This document shows positions 8,557-16,574 of a stretch of DNA of 29,524 bases, piece after piece. This DNA comes from DAOPXV01 sp035352535. GTDB lineage: Bacteria > Muiribacteriota > UBA9980. The notes under the pieces are model-generated. The model was given only the letters and a program-made list of their open reading frames with translations. It searched no databases and had not been told where the DNA came from. The number at the start of each line of letters is the position of its first letter. The stretch's first letter is position 1. The translations under genes were made by a program, and so were the position numbers. The stretch spans positions 1 through 29,524 of the forward strand of contig CAZJFS010000040.1 in the NCBI GenBank assembly GCA_964545075.1, read 5' to 3'.

Positions 8557-8590
8557 ATTAACGGCCGTTAGTTTCGTAACAGCCGTTAAT
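8557..8590 (-). other. Second hairpin in the helicase 3' region
   Basis: ATTAACGGC (8557-8565) pairs with GCCGTTAAT (8582-8590). After one mismatch the stem continues with GTTA/TAAC around a GTTTCG loop. No U-tract follows. It lies between the helicase stop and the true terminator and may protect the mRNA 3' end or aid termination. Confidence 0.6.
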
Positions 8591-8609
8591 TCAAACTATC
8601 GTTATGCCA

Positions 8610-10229
8610 CTACTTCTTTTTGTTGTTTTTATGAAATTTATCGAAGTAAGATGGTTTTTTGGCGGCGGCGTCCCTTTTTTTGTAATTGCCGTCATAGGCT
8701 GCTTTCGCGGGTTTATCGCCTGAAAATTCAATATTTTTGCGCTCGGTTTTTTCGCCGCGGCTTTCGTACGGAGGCTTATCGGTCTTTTTGAACCTGTTTA
8801 TGAAGGGCCTTTTTTTAGCGTAATCCCTGGGCGCGCGGCTGCGGCCGGAAGACGCCTCGGCGATCGCTTCTTTTTCAAAATCGGTAAAGATCCTTATTTT
8901 ATTAGGGTCTGCGACTTTGTTCTTATCTATATTTTCGGTCTTGCCTTCGAGTAAAAGCTTGAACATCGCGGCTGCCACGTCGATTGAATTATAATCTTCG
9001 CCCATTATATTCTCGATAAGATTGACGAATTTTGTATGCTGCCCTTTTTCAAGGATTTTTTTAACTTTTTCCCTGTATGTTTTTATTCTCGTCTCATCGA
9101 GTTCGTCGAGCGACGGAACATGGCGGCTAACTATCTTCGTGCCGTTGGCTATTTCTATGCGTCTGAGGCTATATATCTGACGGCCGACGATGAACGTGAA
9201 CGCCTTTCCGGTCTTTCCGGCCCTGGCCGTCCTTCCTATGCGATGGATATAGTCCTCGTCGTCGCGCGGAAGGTCGTAATTAAATACCGCTTCGATATTG
9301 TTAACGTCTATGCCGCGGCCGGCGACGTCGGTCGCGACCAGTATTTCGATCAACCCGTTTTTAAACCCGCCCATGACCTTGTTGCGCTGGTTCTGGTTCA
9401 TGTCTCCGTGAAGGCCTTCGGCCGAATATCCCCTGGTCTTTAAATCCTCGACGATCTCGTCAACGCGGACCTTGGTATTACAGAAAACAAGCCCGAGTTT
9501 TATATTATGATAATCGATAAGCCTCGCGAGAGCTTCAGGTTTTGCTTTTTCCTGAATATCGAAATAATACTGCTCTATCTTCGGGCCGTGCATTTTCTGA
9601 TTCGTAACGTCAACCCTGGCGGGATTTTTCTGATACTGTTTCATCAGCCTGGTTATGTCTTCGGGCATCGTCGCTGAAAACATTATCGTCTGGCGCGACG
9701 ACGGAGTGTCCTTCAAAATGACTTCCATGTCTTCGCGAAAGCCCATATCGAGCATTTCATCAGCCTCGTCCAATACTACGACCCTGACGTGGTCCATCTT
9801 TATCGTGGCGCGCCTCATATGGTCCATCAATCTTCCGGGAGTGCCTATGATCACATGCGGTTTTTTGCGCAAAGCGTTGATCTGGCGGTCTATTTCCTGC
9901 CCGCCGTATATCGGGACGACGCCTATGTTGTATTTATATTTTAATATCTTTCTAAATTCCTCGGTCACCTGGATGACGAGTTCTCTGGTAGGGCATAAAA
10001 CAACGGCCTGGATGTCCTTGCTTTCGAGGTCCATTTTTTCGATTATCGGAATCGCGAACGCCGCGGTTTTTCCGGTTCCGGTCTGCGCGTGGCCTATAAG
10101 ATCGCGGCCCTGCATCAGAAGCGGTATGGATTCAGACTGTATCGGCGAGGCTTCTTCAAATCCCATTTCAGTTATCGCCCGCATGACCTGTTCGGATAGA
10201 TTAAGTTCCTGGAATGTCAGTTTTTTCAT
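8610..10229 (-). CDS. deaD: DEAD-box ATP-dependent RNA helicase
   Basis: 539 residues with all helicase motifs in order: the Q-motif region (FQELNLSE...SPIQ), motif I AQTGTGKT, Ia PTRELVIQ, Ib TPGRL, II DEAD (in VLDEADEMLDMGF), III SAT, the C-terminal RecA-like domain with LVFCNTK, ATDVAGRGID and motif VI HRIGRTARAG. A basic C-terminal tail of about 90 residues rich in Lys and Arg follows and would bind RNA. Family role: unwinding of RNA duplexes in ribosome assembly and mRNA turnover, often cold induced. Order and length fit DeaD/CsdA; the RNA-recognition fold typical of longer DeaD proteins is short or absent, so RhlE-like is possible. SD AAAGGA precedes the ATG. The upstream gap of about 500 bases leaves room for a long leader. 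Confidence 0.95.
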   Translation of the reverse strand: MKKLTFQELNLSEQVMRAITEMGFEEASPIQSESIPLLMQGRDLIGHAQTGTGKTAAFAIPIIEKMDLESKDIQAVVLCPTRELVIQVTEEFRKILKYKYNIGVVPIYGGQEIDRQINALRKKPHVIIGTPGRLMDHMRRATIKMDHVRVVVLDEADEMLDMGFREDMEVILKDTPSSRQTIMFSATMPEDITRLMKQYQKNPARVDVTNQKMHGPKIEQYYFDIQEKAKPEALARLIDYHNIKLGLVFCNTKVRVDEIVEDLKTRGYSAEGLHGDMNQNQRNKVMGGFKNGLIEILVATDVAGRGIDVNNIEAVFNYDLPRDDEDYIHRIGRTARAGKTGKAFTFIVGRQIYSLRRIEIANGTKIVSRHVPSLDELDETRIKTYREKVKKILEKGQHTKFVNLIENIMGEDYNSIDVAAAMFKLLLEGKTENIDKNKVADPNKIRIFTDFEKEAIAEASSGRSRAPRDYAKKRPFINRFKKTDKPPYESRGEKTERKNIEFSGDKPAKAAYDGNYKKRDAAAKKPSYFDKFHKNNKKK

Positions 10230-10610
10230 TTTCTTTCCTTTTGTAAGTTTTAAGTTTATTAATGTCAGTTTTTTCTTTAAATTAGTAAAATATTTTCATG
10301 CGTTCGAACGGCCTGACTTTCAGCAAGTAAGCGGCCATAACCGCGTTAATATTTTCTAAATCGGCCGCCGTTCAGGATTTTCCATAAACCGTACCAGAAT
10401 TTCGGCCTTTTGAGCGTTAAAATTATGATAAATTATCACAATAAAGAATCAAACATCCGCCATTACACGGACATTTCTAAAACATAATAATAGTTGAACC
10501 GTGATGCTTCTGAAAAGGAGAGTTCCCCATCGGAAAAACAAACGGACGCCGACGATTTCAACGCGTGGCATTTGAAGAATAGCTTCATTTCAATAAAATC
10601 ATGAAAAACA
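10230..10610. other. Intergenic region upstream of the helicase gene
   Basis: No gene is supported here; the minus-strand ORF at 10463-10660 looks spurious. Two short palindromes are visible: CGTTCGAACG at 10301-10310 and TGATAA-A-TTATCA at 10426-10438. I found no convincing -35/-10 pair close to the helicase start. The region may be a long 5' leader, possibly fed by the extended -10 element at 10649-10657. Confidence 0.4.
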
Positions 10611-10651
10611 AATACGCTCACGGCGCGCATTTCAAACGCCGTAAGCGTATT
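10611..10651 (-). terminator. Probable terminator of the phospholipase/membrane-protein unit
   Basis: Two 15-base arms (10611-10625 and 10637-10651) pair with one mismatch around an 11-base loop. On the minus strand the stem runs into TGTTTTTC, a modest U-tract. It lies 108 bases after the membrane-protein stop. Confidence 0.6.
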
Positions 10652-10657
10652 ATACCA
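10649..10657 (-). promoter_or_regulatory. Extended -10 element
   Basis: TGGTATAAT on the minus strand (TGnTATAAT consensus), without a recognisable -35. It abuts and slightly overlaps the 10611-10651 hairpin. If active it would start a leader of about 410 bases for the helicase gene. Confidence 0.3.
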
Positions 10658-10699
10658 CACTTTAAAATTAATTGATACTACTTATTTAAAATAAACTTC

Positions 10700-10759
10700 T
10701 TATTTCAGACCGGATACTTCATTATATTTTTCGCGAACCGCTTTAAATTCAAACGGCAT
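10700..10759 (-). pseudogene. Remnant of a duplicated phospholipase-like gene 3' end
   Basis: The 46 bases from 10700 match the 46 bases from 11599 (the 3' end of the zinc-dependent phospholipase gene) at about 39 positions by my count, ending at the same stop codon. The minus-strand reading MPFEFKAVREKYNEVSGLK parallels the C-terminus NVFDIYKAACEKYNKISGRK of the intact protein. Its apparent ATG overlaps the membrane-protein stop (TAATG), so a 19-residue peptide could in principle be made. A relic of a tandem duplication is the more likely reading. Confidence 0.7.
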
Positions 10760-11523
10760 TAATTTTTGATCGCCGATAAAAAACTATGAAAAAAAGAAAA
10801 ATCAAAATTTACCGTCGAAAGCAGCAATATCCAGAGCAATACGGAGGCCGATAATTTTTTAAAATCCGAAGCCGGCGGGCCCGTGACGGTGGATCTATCG
10901 CGTTTGAATACCGAACCGACGACATCGTCAAAATCGTCATCATCGAAAAAATACATGAGCACCTCATATTCAAGACGCTTATATTCCTCTATATAGCCGG
11001 ACACGAAAAAGAAAGACAGCGGAAAATATATAACGATAAGGCTATCTCTAGAAAATTCCGAGATATTAAAATACGATATTGCAATATTAAGCAAGACAAG
11101 GGCGGCGAATGATACCGTCAAAAGGAGAATATTCGCGTGAATAATAAGGGTGGTACCCGTGAAAAGCGAAGTAGCTATGAAGCCGAAGATCAGCGCGTTA
11201 TCCATGGTAAGATCAGGGTTATATAATTTTGCGGCAGCTGAAAATACCATTAAATATATCAGAATTATAATATATAAGAATTTTTCCGATTTGAAGGAAA
11301 ATATTAACATTTCACGGCGAAATATAGGATATTGGAAATCCTCGAGTTTCCGGCGCCCTTCAAAAACGAGAATAATCATTATTGTTATAAGAAAACTGAC
11401 GCCGTATCCGAACGCCGATCCGAATAATATATACGTAGCCTTTTCGCCGTATTTTAAGTAACTTATTATTGCGCCCAGCAGGATTCCGAGATATTTGTTT
11501 AAAGTAAATAGATCCGTTTTCAA
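10759..11523 (-). CDS. Polytopic membrane protein of unknown function
   Basis: 254 residues. Likely membrane helices at about 10-24, 31-55, 82-98, 109-128, 131-150, 160-178 and 225-240. An acidic loop FFDDDDFDDVVG (about 192-203) and a charged stretch rich in Arg and Lys precede the last helix and are probably cytoplasmic. I recognise no family. The start is TTG at 11523 with GGAA 7 bases upstream; no alternative ATG lies near. It follows the phospholipase-like gene by 75 bases and is probably transcribed from the same promoter, so it may serve the same envelope process. It is followed by the duplicated gene relic and a terminator hairpin. Confidence 0.72.
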   Translation of the reverse strand: MKTDLFTLNKYLGILLGAIISYLKYGEKATYILFGSAFGYGVSFLITIMIILVFEGRRKLEDFQYPIFRREMLIFSFKSEKFLYIIILIYLMVFSAAAKLYNPDLTMDNALIFGFIATSLFTGTTLIIHANILLLTVSFAALVLLNIAISYFNISEFSRDSLIVIYFPLSFFFVSGYIEEYKRLEYEVLMYFFDDDDFDDVVGSVFKRDRSTVTGPPASDFKKLSASVLLWILLLSTVNFDFSFFHSFLSAIKN

Positions 11524-11598
11524 TTCAACTTCCGTTTTATTTTAAAGTCAGATTCAAAGCGCCGTTTAGCCACGCGTTTTATAACGGGTATAATTTAA

Positions 11599-13104
11599 TT
11601 ATTTCCGGCCGGATATTTTATTATATTTTTCGCAGGCCGCTTTATATATATCAAATACATTGCCGCTTTCCGGGGCGTCGGCCGCAAGATAATTCTGATA
11701 AGCCGCGCGCATCTCGGTGTAAGCCGCATTAAGCTCGGGAGATTTCGCCTCTTCCGTTCCGGCTTTCGCGGAGTCCGCGGCGCTCGACGCATTAGCCGTT
11801 CCACTCTTTGCGGCAGCGGCCGCTTTTTCGAGCTTATCGAGTTCCGCAGTTTTAGCCGCAAGTTCGGCGTTTAATTTTTCATAATTCTTTTTATCGGAAT
11901 TTGTGAGATACAGCCAGAACTTCCACCACGGTCTGTTTTTATATTCGTCGTATGCGGCGGCGGCGTTATTTTTTAAAATTTCAACCTCTTTTTTAGCCAT
12001 TTTAAGTTTTACGGAGGCGTCGGACATATCGGCAATAGGAAGTTCGGCCCTGTATAGTATTTCGTCTAACGACATTTTTTTATCGCCGACCAGATTTATT
12101 ATAAACCGGCCTATAAGCCCTTCATTGCCTTTAAGTTTGGAGCTGGCCAGTTTTTCGGCGTTCTTTCTGATAAAATCTATCCTCGCGAAATTCATAAGGC
12201 CTTTTTCCGTCAATTCCGCGCCTTCGTTGGCGGCGGTTTGAACCAGTTTAGACGCAGCGGCGCCGGCCCTTTGAAGCAGGCTTGCGTCGGATTTCTGATT
12301 TTCGACCTTCATTATATCGCCGTTCTTAAAAGCGGCCGCTATTAGATCGACCGATTTATCGACGCCGCCGTTACCGTTAACGCCTTCAAAACGGTCCTTG
12401 CACAATTCATCCATCTGTTTTAAAATATCCGGCCGGCCGTTTATGATTTTATCGGCTACGGCCTGATCGGTTATAACGGTCGCGCGATGCTTCAATATAT
12501 CCGCTTTAAGCTTGCTTTTATCCGATTCAAGAGTGATGCCCTTCATTTTAGCGTATTCGTTCCGGACTTCTATCAGCGTGTCGACATCGATATAATTAGC
12601 GTTATATTTATCGAATTCTTTTTTGTTTTTCGCGTAGGTAAGAGTGTCGACCATTAATTCGGTCGTTAAATGATTGGCTTTGTCGTATTTTTTCACCGAC
12701 GTATAAACTTCTTTGGCGTTCGAGTAACCTTCGCCGGCATGAGCGATCGAATCTCCCTTTAAATGAGCGGCGTATCCCATGGCGCGCGCCAGGAGCATTT
12801 CGCGTTCCGGACTTTTTTTGGTCTCCGCGACCTTTTTCATGGCCTCGACAAAAACGGCGTCATGATATACGAAGTAATCGCTATTAACGCTCTGGGCGCC
12901 GGAACTCATAGCCCCGATATCTGGTTCGGTCGAACCCGCGAGGAACGCGCCCATATATTCAGGCGCGACCGGAAGCTTTTCCTTCCGTCCGGCTTCAAGG
13001 ATCAGGCTCATATGCGTAAGGCTGCCCCACGCATAAGCGTTTGACGAAAAAGAGAATAAAGCGGCAAAAACAAGGCCAACTGTCATATAGCGCTTATATT
13101 TCAT
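11599..13104 (-). CDS. Exported zinc-dependent phospholipase C-like protein
   Basis: 501 residues. Signal peptide 1-25 ends in NAYA, so cleavage would leave Trp26 as the mature N-terminus. The first ~150 residues carry the zinc-dependent phospholipase C pattern: W26, H31 (SLTH), D62 (EPDIG), H81 (YHD), H114 and D118 (AAHLKGD), H122 (IAH) and E149 (TEL). These correspond in order to the Trp1, His14, Asp55, His69, His118, Asp122, His128 and Glu146 set of the Bacillus cereus enzyme. The remaining ~350 residues are helical with a Lys/Ala-rich coiled-coil stretch (about 365-450) and no named domain. The likely role is cleavage of phospholipid head groups outside the cytoplasm; secretion versus periplasm is open. 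AAGGAG precedes the ATG, and a perfect promoter lies upstream. Confidence 0.87.
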   Translation of the reverse strand: MKYKRYMTVGLVFAALFSFSSNAYAWGSLTHMSLILEAGRKEKLPVAPEYMGAFLAGSTEPDIGAMSSGAQSVNSDYFVYHDAVFVEAMKKVAETKKSPEREMLLARAMGYAAHLKGDSIAHAGEGYSNAKEVYTSVKKYDKANHLTTELMVDTLTYAKNKKEFDKYNANYIDVDTLIEVRNEYAKMKGITLESDKSKLKADILKHRATVITDQAVADKIINGRPDILKQMDELCKDRFEGVNGNGGVDKSVDLIAAAFKNGDIMKVENQKSDASLLQRAGAAASKLVQTAANEGAELTEKGLMNFARIDFIRKNAEKLASSKLKGNEGLIGRFIINLVGDKKMSLDEILYRAELPIADMSDASVKLKMAKKEVEILKNNAAAAYDEYKNRPWWKFWLYLTNSDKKNYEKLNAELAAKTAELDKLEKAAAAAKSGTANASSAADSAKAGTEEAKSPELNAAYTEMRAAYQNYLAADAPESGNVFDIYKAACEKYNKISGRK

Positions 13105-13150
13105 ATATTTATCTCCTTAATCTAATCTCGTTAATATATTTGTCATATCA

Positions 13151-13179
13151 ATTATAGAAAATATAAGCGGTTCTGTCAA
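13151..13179 (-). promoter_or_regulatory. Sigma70 promoter for the phospholipase-like gene
   Basis: Minus strand TTGACA (13179-13174), a 17-base spacer and TATAAT (13156-13151), both perfect, 47 bases before the start codon. Confidence 0.8.
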
Positions 13180-13254
13180 GTTTTACGGTTATTTTACTCA
13201 AGAAATCATCGCAGCGATTATAGCGGGTTTCATGCCGGAGCGGTTTCAGTTTAA

Positions 13255-14070
13255 CTATCTGACTTTTTTGGCCGCGTTTTTAATAATGGTGACGATCCCT
13301 GGTTTTGCGCTCATTTCGGCATATTCAAGAGCGATATGACCGCTATTGTCTTTAATGCCGGGGTCGCAACCCTTATTTATCAACAACTCGACTATTTTTT
13401 CATGGCCGGCCCCGGCCGCTTCCATAAGCGCGGTTTTACCGTCCTTGTCCACAAAATTCAAATCGCAGCCTTTATTTATCAATAATTCAACCACTTTTTC
13501 GTGGTCGCCGGATGCCGCTATATAGAGAGCGGTCCGGCCCTCTTTACTTTTGATATTGAGGTCACAGCCTTTGCTTATCAATAGCCCGGCTATTTTTTCG
13601 TTTCCCGCTTCGAGCGCTTCCATAAGCGCGCTCTTGCCTTCACCGTCCGCGCAATTTAAATCGCAGCCTTTGTTTATCAACAATTCAACCACTTTTTCAC
13701 AACCGTTGAATGCCGCGAGTATAAGCGGCGTCATAGCGGTGTTATTATCTTTAACGTTCAAATCGCAGCCCTTATTTGTCAACAGTTCGACTATCTTTTC
13801 ATGGCCGCTGAAAGCCGCGGCCTGAAGGGCCATCGCGCCGTTGCTGTTTTTAACGTTTAAATCCATTCCGGATGCGATAAAATATTTAACTATCGTAACG
13901 TCGCCGGTTTCAGCGGCTCTTACAAAATCATCCGCCGTAAACGCAATATTTAATTTTGAAATATTTAATTTAGCTTCTTCAGCAGACATTTCTTTCCCGG
14001 CGCTATAAGATATATAAGGAAAAATTAATATTGTAAACGCCGCCACTATCATAATCATATTTTTTTTCAT
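13255..14070 (-). CDS. Exported ankyrin-repeat protein
   Basis: 271 residues. A signal peptide (MKKNMIMIVAAFTILIFPYI, ending near SYSAG) is followed by about seven ankyrin repeats from residue ~38 to the end. The repeats share the core HEKIVELLINKGCDLN and the loop GKTALMEA. Most are 33 residues long and one carries one extra residue. Repeats 2-6 are nearly identical, which suggests recent internal duplication. Ankyrin arrays bind other proteins, and nothing in the sequence suggests an enzyme. It lies 56 bases after a gene for another exported protein, in the same direction, and GGGAG precedes the ATG. An 8-base hairpin (14091-14109) sits in the gap. The likely location is periplasm or outside the cell; the partner is unknown. 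Confidence 0.92.
   Translation of the reverse strand: MKKNMIMIVAAFTILIFPYISYSAGKEMSAEEAKLNISKLNIAFTADDFVRAAETGDVTIVKYFIASGMDLNVKNSNGAMALQAAAFSGHEKIVELLTNKGCDLNVKDNNTAMTPLILAAFNGCEKVVELLINKGCDLNCADGEGKSALMEALEAGNEKIAGLLISKGCDLNIKSKEGRTALYIAASGDHEKVVELLINKGCDLNFVDKDGKTALMEAAGAGHEKIVELLINKGCDPGIKDNSGHIALEYAEMSAKPGIVTIIKNAAKKVR
13370..13860 (-). repeat. Tandem ~99-base coding repeats (ankyrin)
   Basis: Five similar units with a period of 99 bases (one 102). Each contains a segment like TCGCAGCCTTTATTTATCAA followed by AATTCAACCACTTTTTC on the plus strand. They encode the near-identical ankyrin repeats and are a likely site of slippage. Confidence 0.85.
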
Positions 14071-14090
14071 TGAAAAACAACTCCCTTAAT

Positions 14091-14109
14091 AGCAAAACGT
14101 AGTTTTGCT
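14091..14109. other. Small hairpin between two exported-protein genes
   Basis: AGCAAAAC (14091-14098) and GTTTTGCT (14102-14109) form an 8-base stem with a 3-base loop. A T-run follows on the plus strand only, while both flanking genes are on the minus strand, so it does not look like their terminator. Confidence 0.5.
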
Positions 14110-14126
14110 TATTTTTTTGACGAATA

Positions 14127-15458
14127 TCATTTCACGGGTTCTTCAAACGGAAGGCGCATGATCACTATATCAGCTTTATTGTTATCAAGGCAATCGTCGC
14201 CCCCGTCGTCAACGCCGTCACGGCCGGTCGAATATATGACGATTTCATTTTCAATCTTTTTAAATAGCAATGGTTTTCCGGTGTACATATCTTTGGGCAA
14301 AGCTTCGCCGCAGGCTTTTTCAAAAGCGGCGGCATCGAGGGGCGGCATTTTGACATTTCCGGCCGCAAGAAGTCTGGCCGTTAAATATGCGCCCCTGGAA
14401 TAAAGTTTCGAGACGAGATAGCGCTCATAAACCTTTCCGAATGTAGGATAAGCGATGTTAAGAACGATATTAGCTATCGCGTCGAAAGGGTCGCCGAAAA
14501 AAATTGACGAAGACACTTTCGAATCGTCCTGGATCTTTTTAAATATCGCGTCTATTTCTTTTTGAAACGCCATGAAGTCGCCACGGCATTTTGAATAAGC
14601 CGAAAAAGTCCGTTCGTAAACATTAGCGAATTTTTCCTTGACCGTTTTTTTCGCTTCATCGAGCCTGTTTTTACCGATTTTCGCGATCGCATCCTTCATC
14701 TGCCCGTCTTCCGGATTTTCCCACAGCTCTTTATCGGCGAGATTTTGTATGAAATGCGATTCGGCATCGATAACGACTTTAAAATCTACCTCGTCGCTTT
14801 CAAGTTTCGCGAAAATTTTCGCGTAATTAGCGAAGGCTTGCTGAGAGATCTTTGAAGTAAGGGCGGCTTCGGTCAAAAAATCGACCATGAGATTTCTCAT
14901 CGCCATATTCTTGATCGCGATACCAATCATGTGCGTCATTATTGAAGGCGGCTCTCCGTCGCCCGCGGCTATGACCTGGCCGAAGCGATAATTGAGAATC
15001 AATAATTTTATCGCGTCCTCATCCCTTTCCGCGGAGCAGGTCAAATAATATGCGACGAAATTAAGCGCCCGCGCAAGGTTGCGATAATACTTATAATCAA
15101 TAGTTGGCGCGGACGTGATAACTTTTTTTAATTCATCTTCGCTGTATTTTATTTTTATGGGAACCGCAAGGATTTCATCGAATTTCGATATAAGCCCTTC
15201 GATTTTATTCTTATGGGCCTCGAATATCTTCCGGCCGGCCGTCTGAATCCGTTCGTGAGTGGTGGAATCGATCTTACGCGTTTCAAGCTTTGCCGATAAA
15301 TCCTTTTCAAACATGGAGTCGAATTCGCTTTTGGTAAAATCATCCAGCGCTTTCATGAAGCAATTGCATTTTCGAGTTTGAACCTCCGCCGCGTATAACG
15401 GTGAAAAAATAATAAGGATAATCGTTATGAAAATAAATACGGTTAATGATTTTTTCAT
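14127..15458 (-). CDS. Exported protein of unknown function
   Basis: 443 residues with a signal peptide (MKKSLTVFIFITIILIIFSP, cleavage near LYAAE). The body is mostly helical and matches no enzyme family I know. The C-terminal section, with the Asp-rich loop STGRDGVDDGGDD (about 413-425) preceded by GKPLLFKK and IVIYS, is a pattern seen at the end of many exported proteins of unknown function from planctomycete-like lineages, where a region of the form GKPL..YSvGpDG.DDGG recurs. GGGAG precedes the ATG. TATAAT occurs on the minus strand at 15499-15494, but its -35 is poor. The ankyrin-repeat gene follows 56 bases later, so the two may work together outside the cytoplasm. Confidence 0.75.
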   Translation of the reverse strand: MKKSLTVFIFITIILIIFSPLYAAEVQTRKCNCFMKALDDFTKSEFDSMFEKDLSAKLETRKIDSTTHERIQTAGRKIFEAHKNKIEGLISKFDEILAVPIKIKYSEDELKKVITSAPTIDYKYYRNLARALNFVAYYLTCSAERDEDAIKLLILNYRFGQVIAAGDGEPPSIMTHMIGIAIKNMAMRNLMVDFLTEAALTSKISQQAFANYAKIFAKLESDEVDFKVVIDAESHFIQNLADKELWENPEDGQMKDAIAKIGKNRLDEAKKTVKEKFANVYERTFSAYSKCRGDFMAFQKEIDAIFKKIQDDSKVSSSIFFGDPFDAIANIVLNIAYPTFGKVYERYLVSKLYSRGAYLTARLLAAGNVKMPPLDAAAFEKACGEALPKDMYTGKPLLFKKIENEIVIYSTGRDGVDDGGDDCLDNNKADIVIMRLPFEEPVK

Positions 15459-15568
15459 TTTTACTCCCGCGCATCTTAAATTTTATGTTTTAATATTATA
15501 CATCAATTGCATAAAAAACGAAACGGCTTCCGCCAGGTTTTAAATGCAAATTTATATAAGATCGCTCT

Positions 15569-16411
15569 CTATTTTTTTTTCGCGATTATCGCTATATTCT
15601 CTAAAAATTGCCTGTTATCGCGGACGCCTATCGTCGCGAAGGCTGAAAAGCTTGTCAGAACGGTTCCGCCGTCGGCCGTCCTTAAATAGATATCGCGGTT
15701 ATAAATATTGCGGCCGGCATATAATTCATTTATAAATGGCCTGTATTGGCCATCCATAAAGATATATTCAATGGTTTTTCCGATGACGAGCGAGGCGCTT
15801 ATTTTAAGATTTTGTTCGGCGCCCGAATTGAATAAGCTGACGCGTTCGGCAGCATCTAAAATAATTATTACATCCGATGCGCACGTTATTATCGAGCTGA
15901 GAAAATTTCTGCTGTCGACGATCGCGTTATGGGTCCTCAAAAGATCGTCATAATTTTTAACCAGCTTGGCATTAGACTGTTTTAAACGCTTCTGAAGCTC
16001 GAGGGCTATATTTCGTAAAAACCTGAAAGCGGGATGCGGGTTTCTCGTGACGAAGACGCGAAAGCTTTCTTCAGAGAAGCTCAGGATGAAGGTTTCGCCT
16101 GAAGCCACTGCGTTAGCGCTTCTGATGCGGTTTTCAACATCCAAAAAAGACATCTCGCCGAAAAAGTCGTTTTCATTGATCTGGGCGATCTCATACATCT
16201 TTCCGTCCGGTGAATTTTTACATATCCTGGCGCCGCCGAAAATTATCATGAGTATGCAGGAACCGGTATCGCCTTCGCGGAATATGAACTGGCCGGGCTT
16301 ATAGGCGTCGATGGAGGCGACTTCCAAAAGGCTGGTAAGCTCGACGTCATTGAAATTATTTAAAATCGGTATTTTTTTTATATCAGCTATTTTAATATCT
16401 TCAATATACAA
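15569..16411 (-). CDS. Cyclic-nucleotide-binding domain plus PAS domain protein
   Basis: 280 residues. An N-terminal CRP/FNR-type effector domain spans about residues 14-135, with the phosphate-binding cassette FGEMSFLD (84-91) followed by RSANAVA. A coiled linker (about 136-165) leads to a PAS domain (about 168-280; SDVIIILDAAERVSLFNSGA), which ends the protein. No DNA-binding helix-turn-helix, kinase, cyclase or GGDEF domain follows, so it either signals through a partner or is cut short. The start is TTG at 16411, supported by GAGGAG 8 bases upstream. A promoter TTGATT-17-TATAAT lies at 16497-16525. It resembles the sensory half of cNMP/PAS histidine kinases, a reason to consider truncation. 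Confidence 0.87.
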   Translation of the reverse strand: MYIEDIKIADIKKIPILNNFNDVELTSLLEVASIDAYKPGQFIFREGDTGSCILMIIFGGARICKNSPDGKMYEIAQINENDFFGEMSFLDVENRIRSANAVASGETFILSFSEESFRVFVTRNPHPAFRFLRNIALELQKRLKQSNAKLVKNYDDLLRTHNAIVDSRNFLSSIITCASDVIIILDAAERVSLFNSGAEQNLKISASLVIGKTIEYIFMDGQYRPFINELYAGRNIYNRDIYLRTADGGTVLTSFSAFATIGVRDNRQFLENIAIIAKKK

Positions 16412-16496
16412 ATAACTAGCTCCTCTGAAAATATCAAACGCCGGTCCGGTCTTAACCGTCAGCGATCAATCCGGCAACAAGGCCCGTTCAAATTAA

Positions 16497-16525
16497 ATTA
16501 TACCAGAAGCTTAAATATAAATCAA
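16497..16525 (-). promoter_or_regulatory. Promoter for the cNMP/PAS gene
   Basis: Minus strand TTGATT (16525-16520), 17 bases, then TATAAT (16502-16497). The -10 is perfect; the -35 has two mismatches. Confidence 0.7.
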
Positions 16526-16574
16526 CTGTCTGGAATACTCAAAAAATTTTGTTTTTATGAAACAAAAATATGTT

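Noticed and set aside
9036..9443. Plus-strand ORF of 135 residues inside the helicase gene
   Set aside because: It is a shadow of a fully supported DEAD-box gene and has no domain or SD.
10463..10660. 65-residue minus-strand ORF upstream of the helicase gene
   Set aside because: No SD, no domain, and it overlaps a strong terminator-like hairpin; a leader or plain intergenic DNA explains it better.
13370..13860. Regular repeats that could suggest a CRISPR array
   Set aside because: The period is 99 bases and in frame; the repeats encode ankyrin units with no unique spacers.
14091..14118. Hairpin plus T-run as a terminator
   Set aside because: The T-run follows on the plus strand, while both neighbouring genes are on the minus strand and probably co-transcribed.
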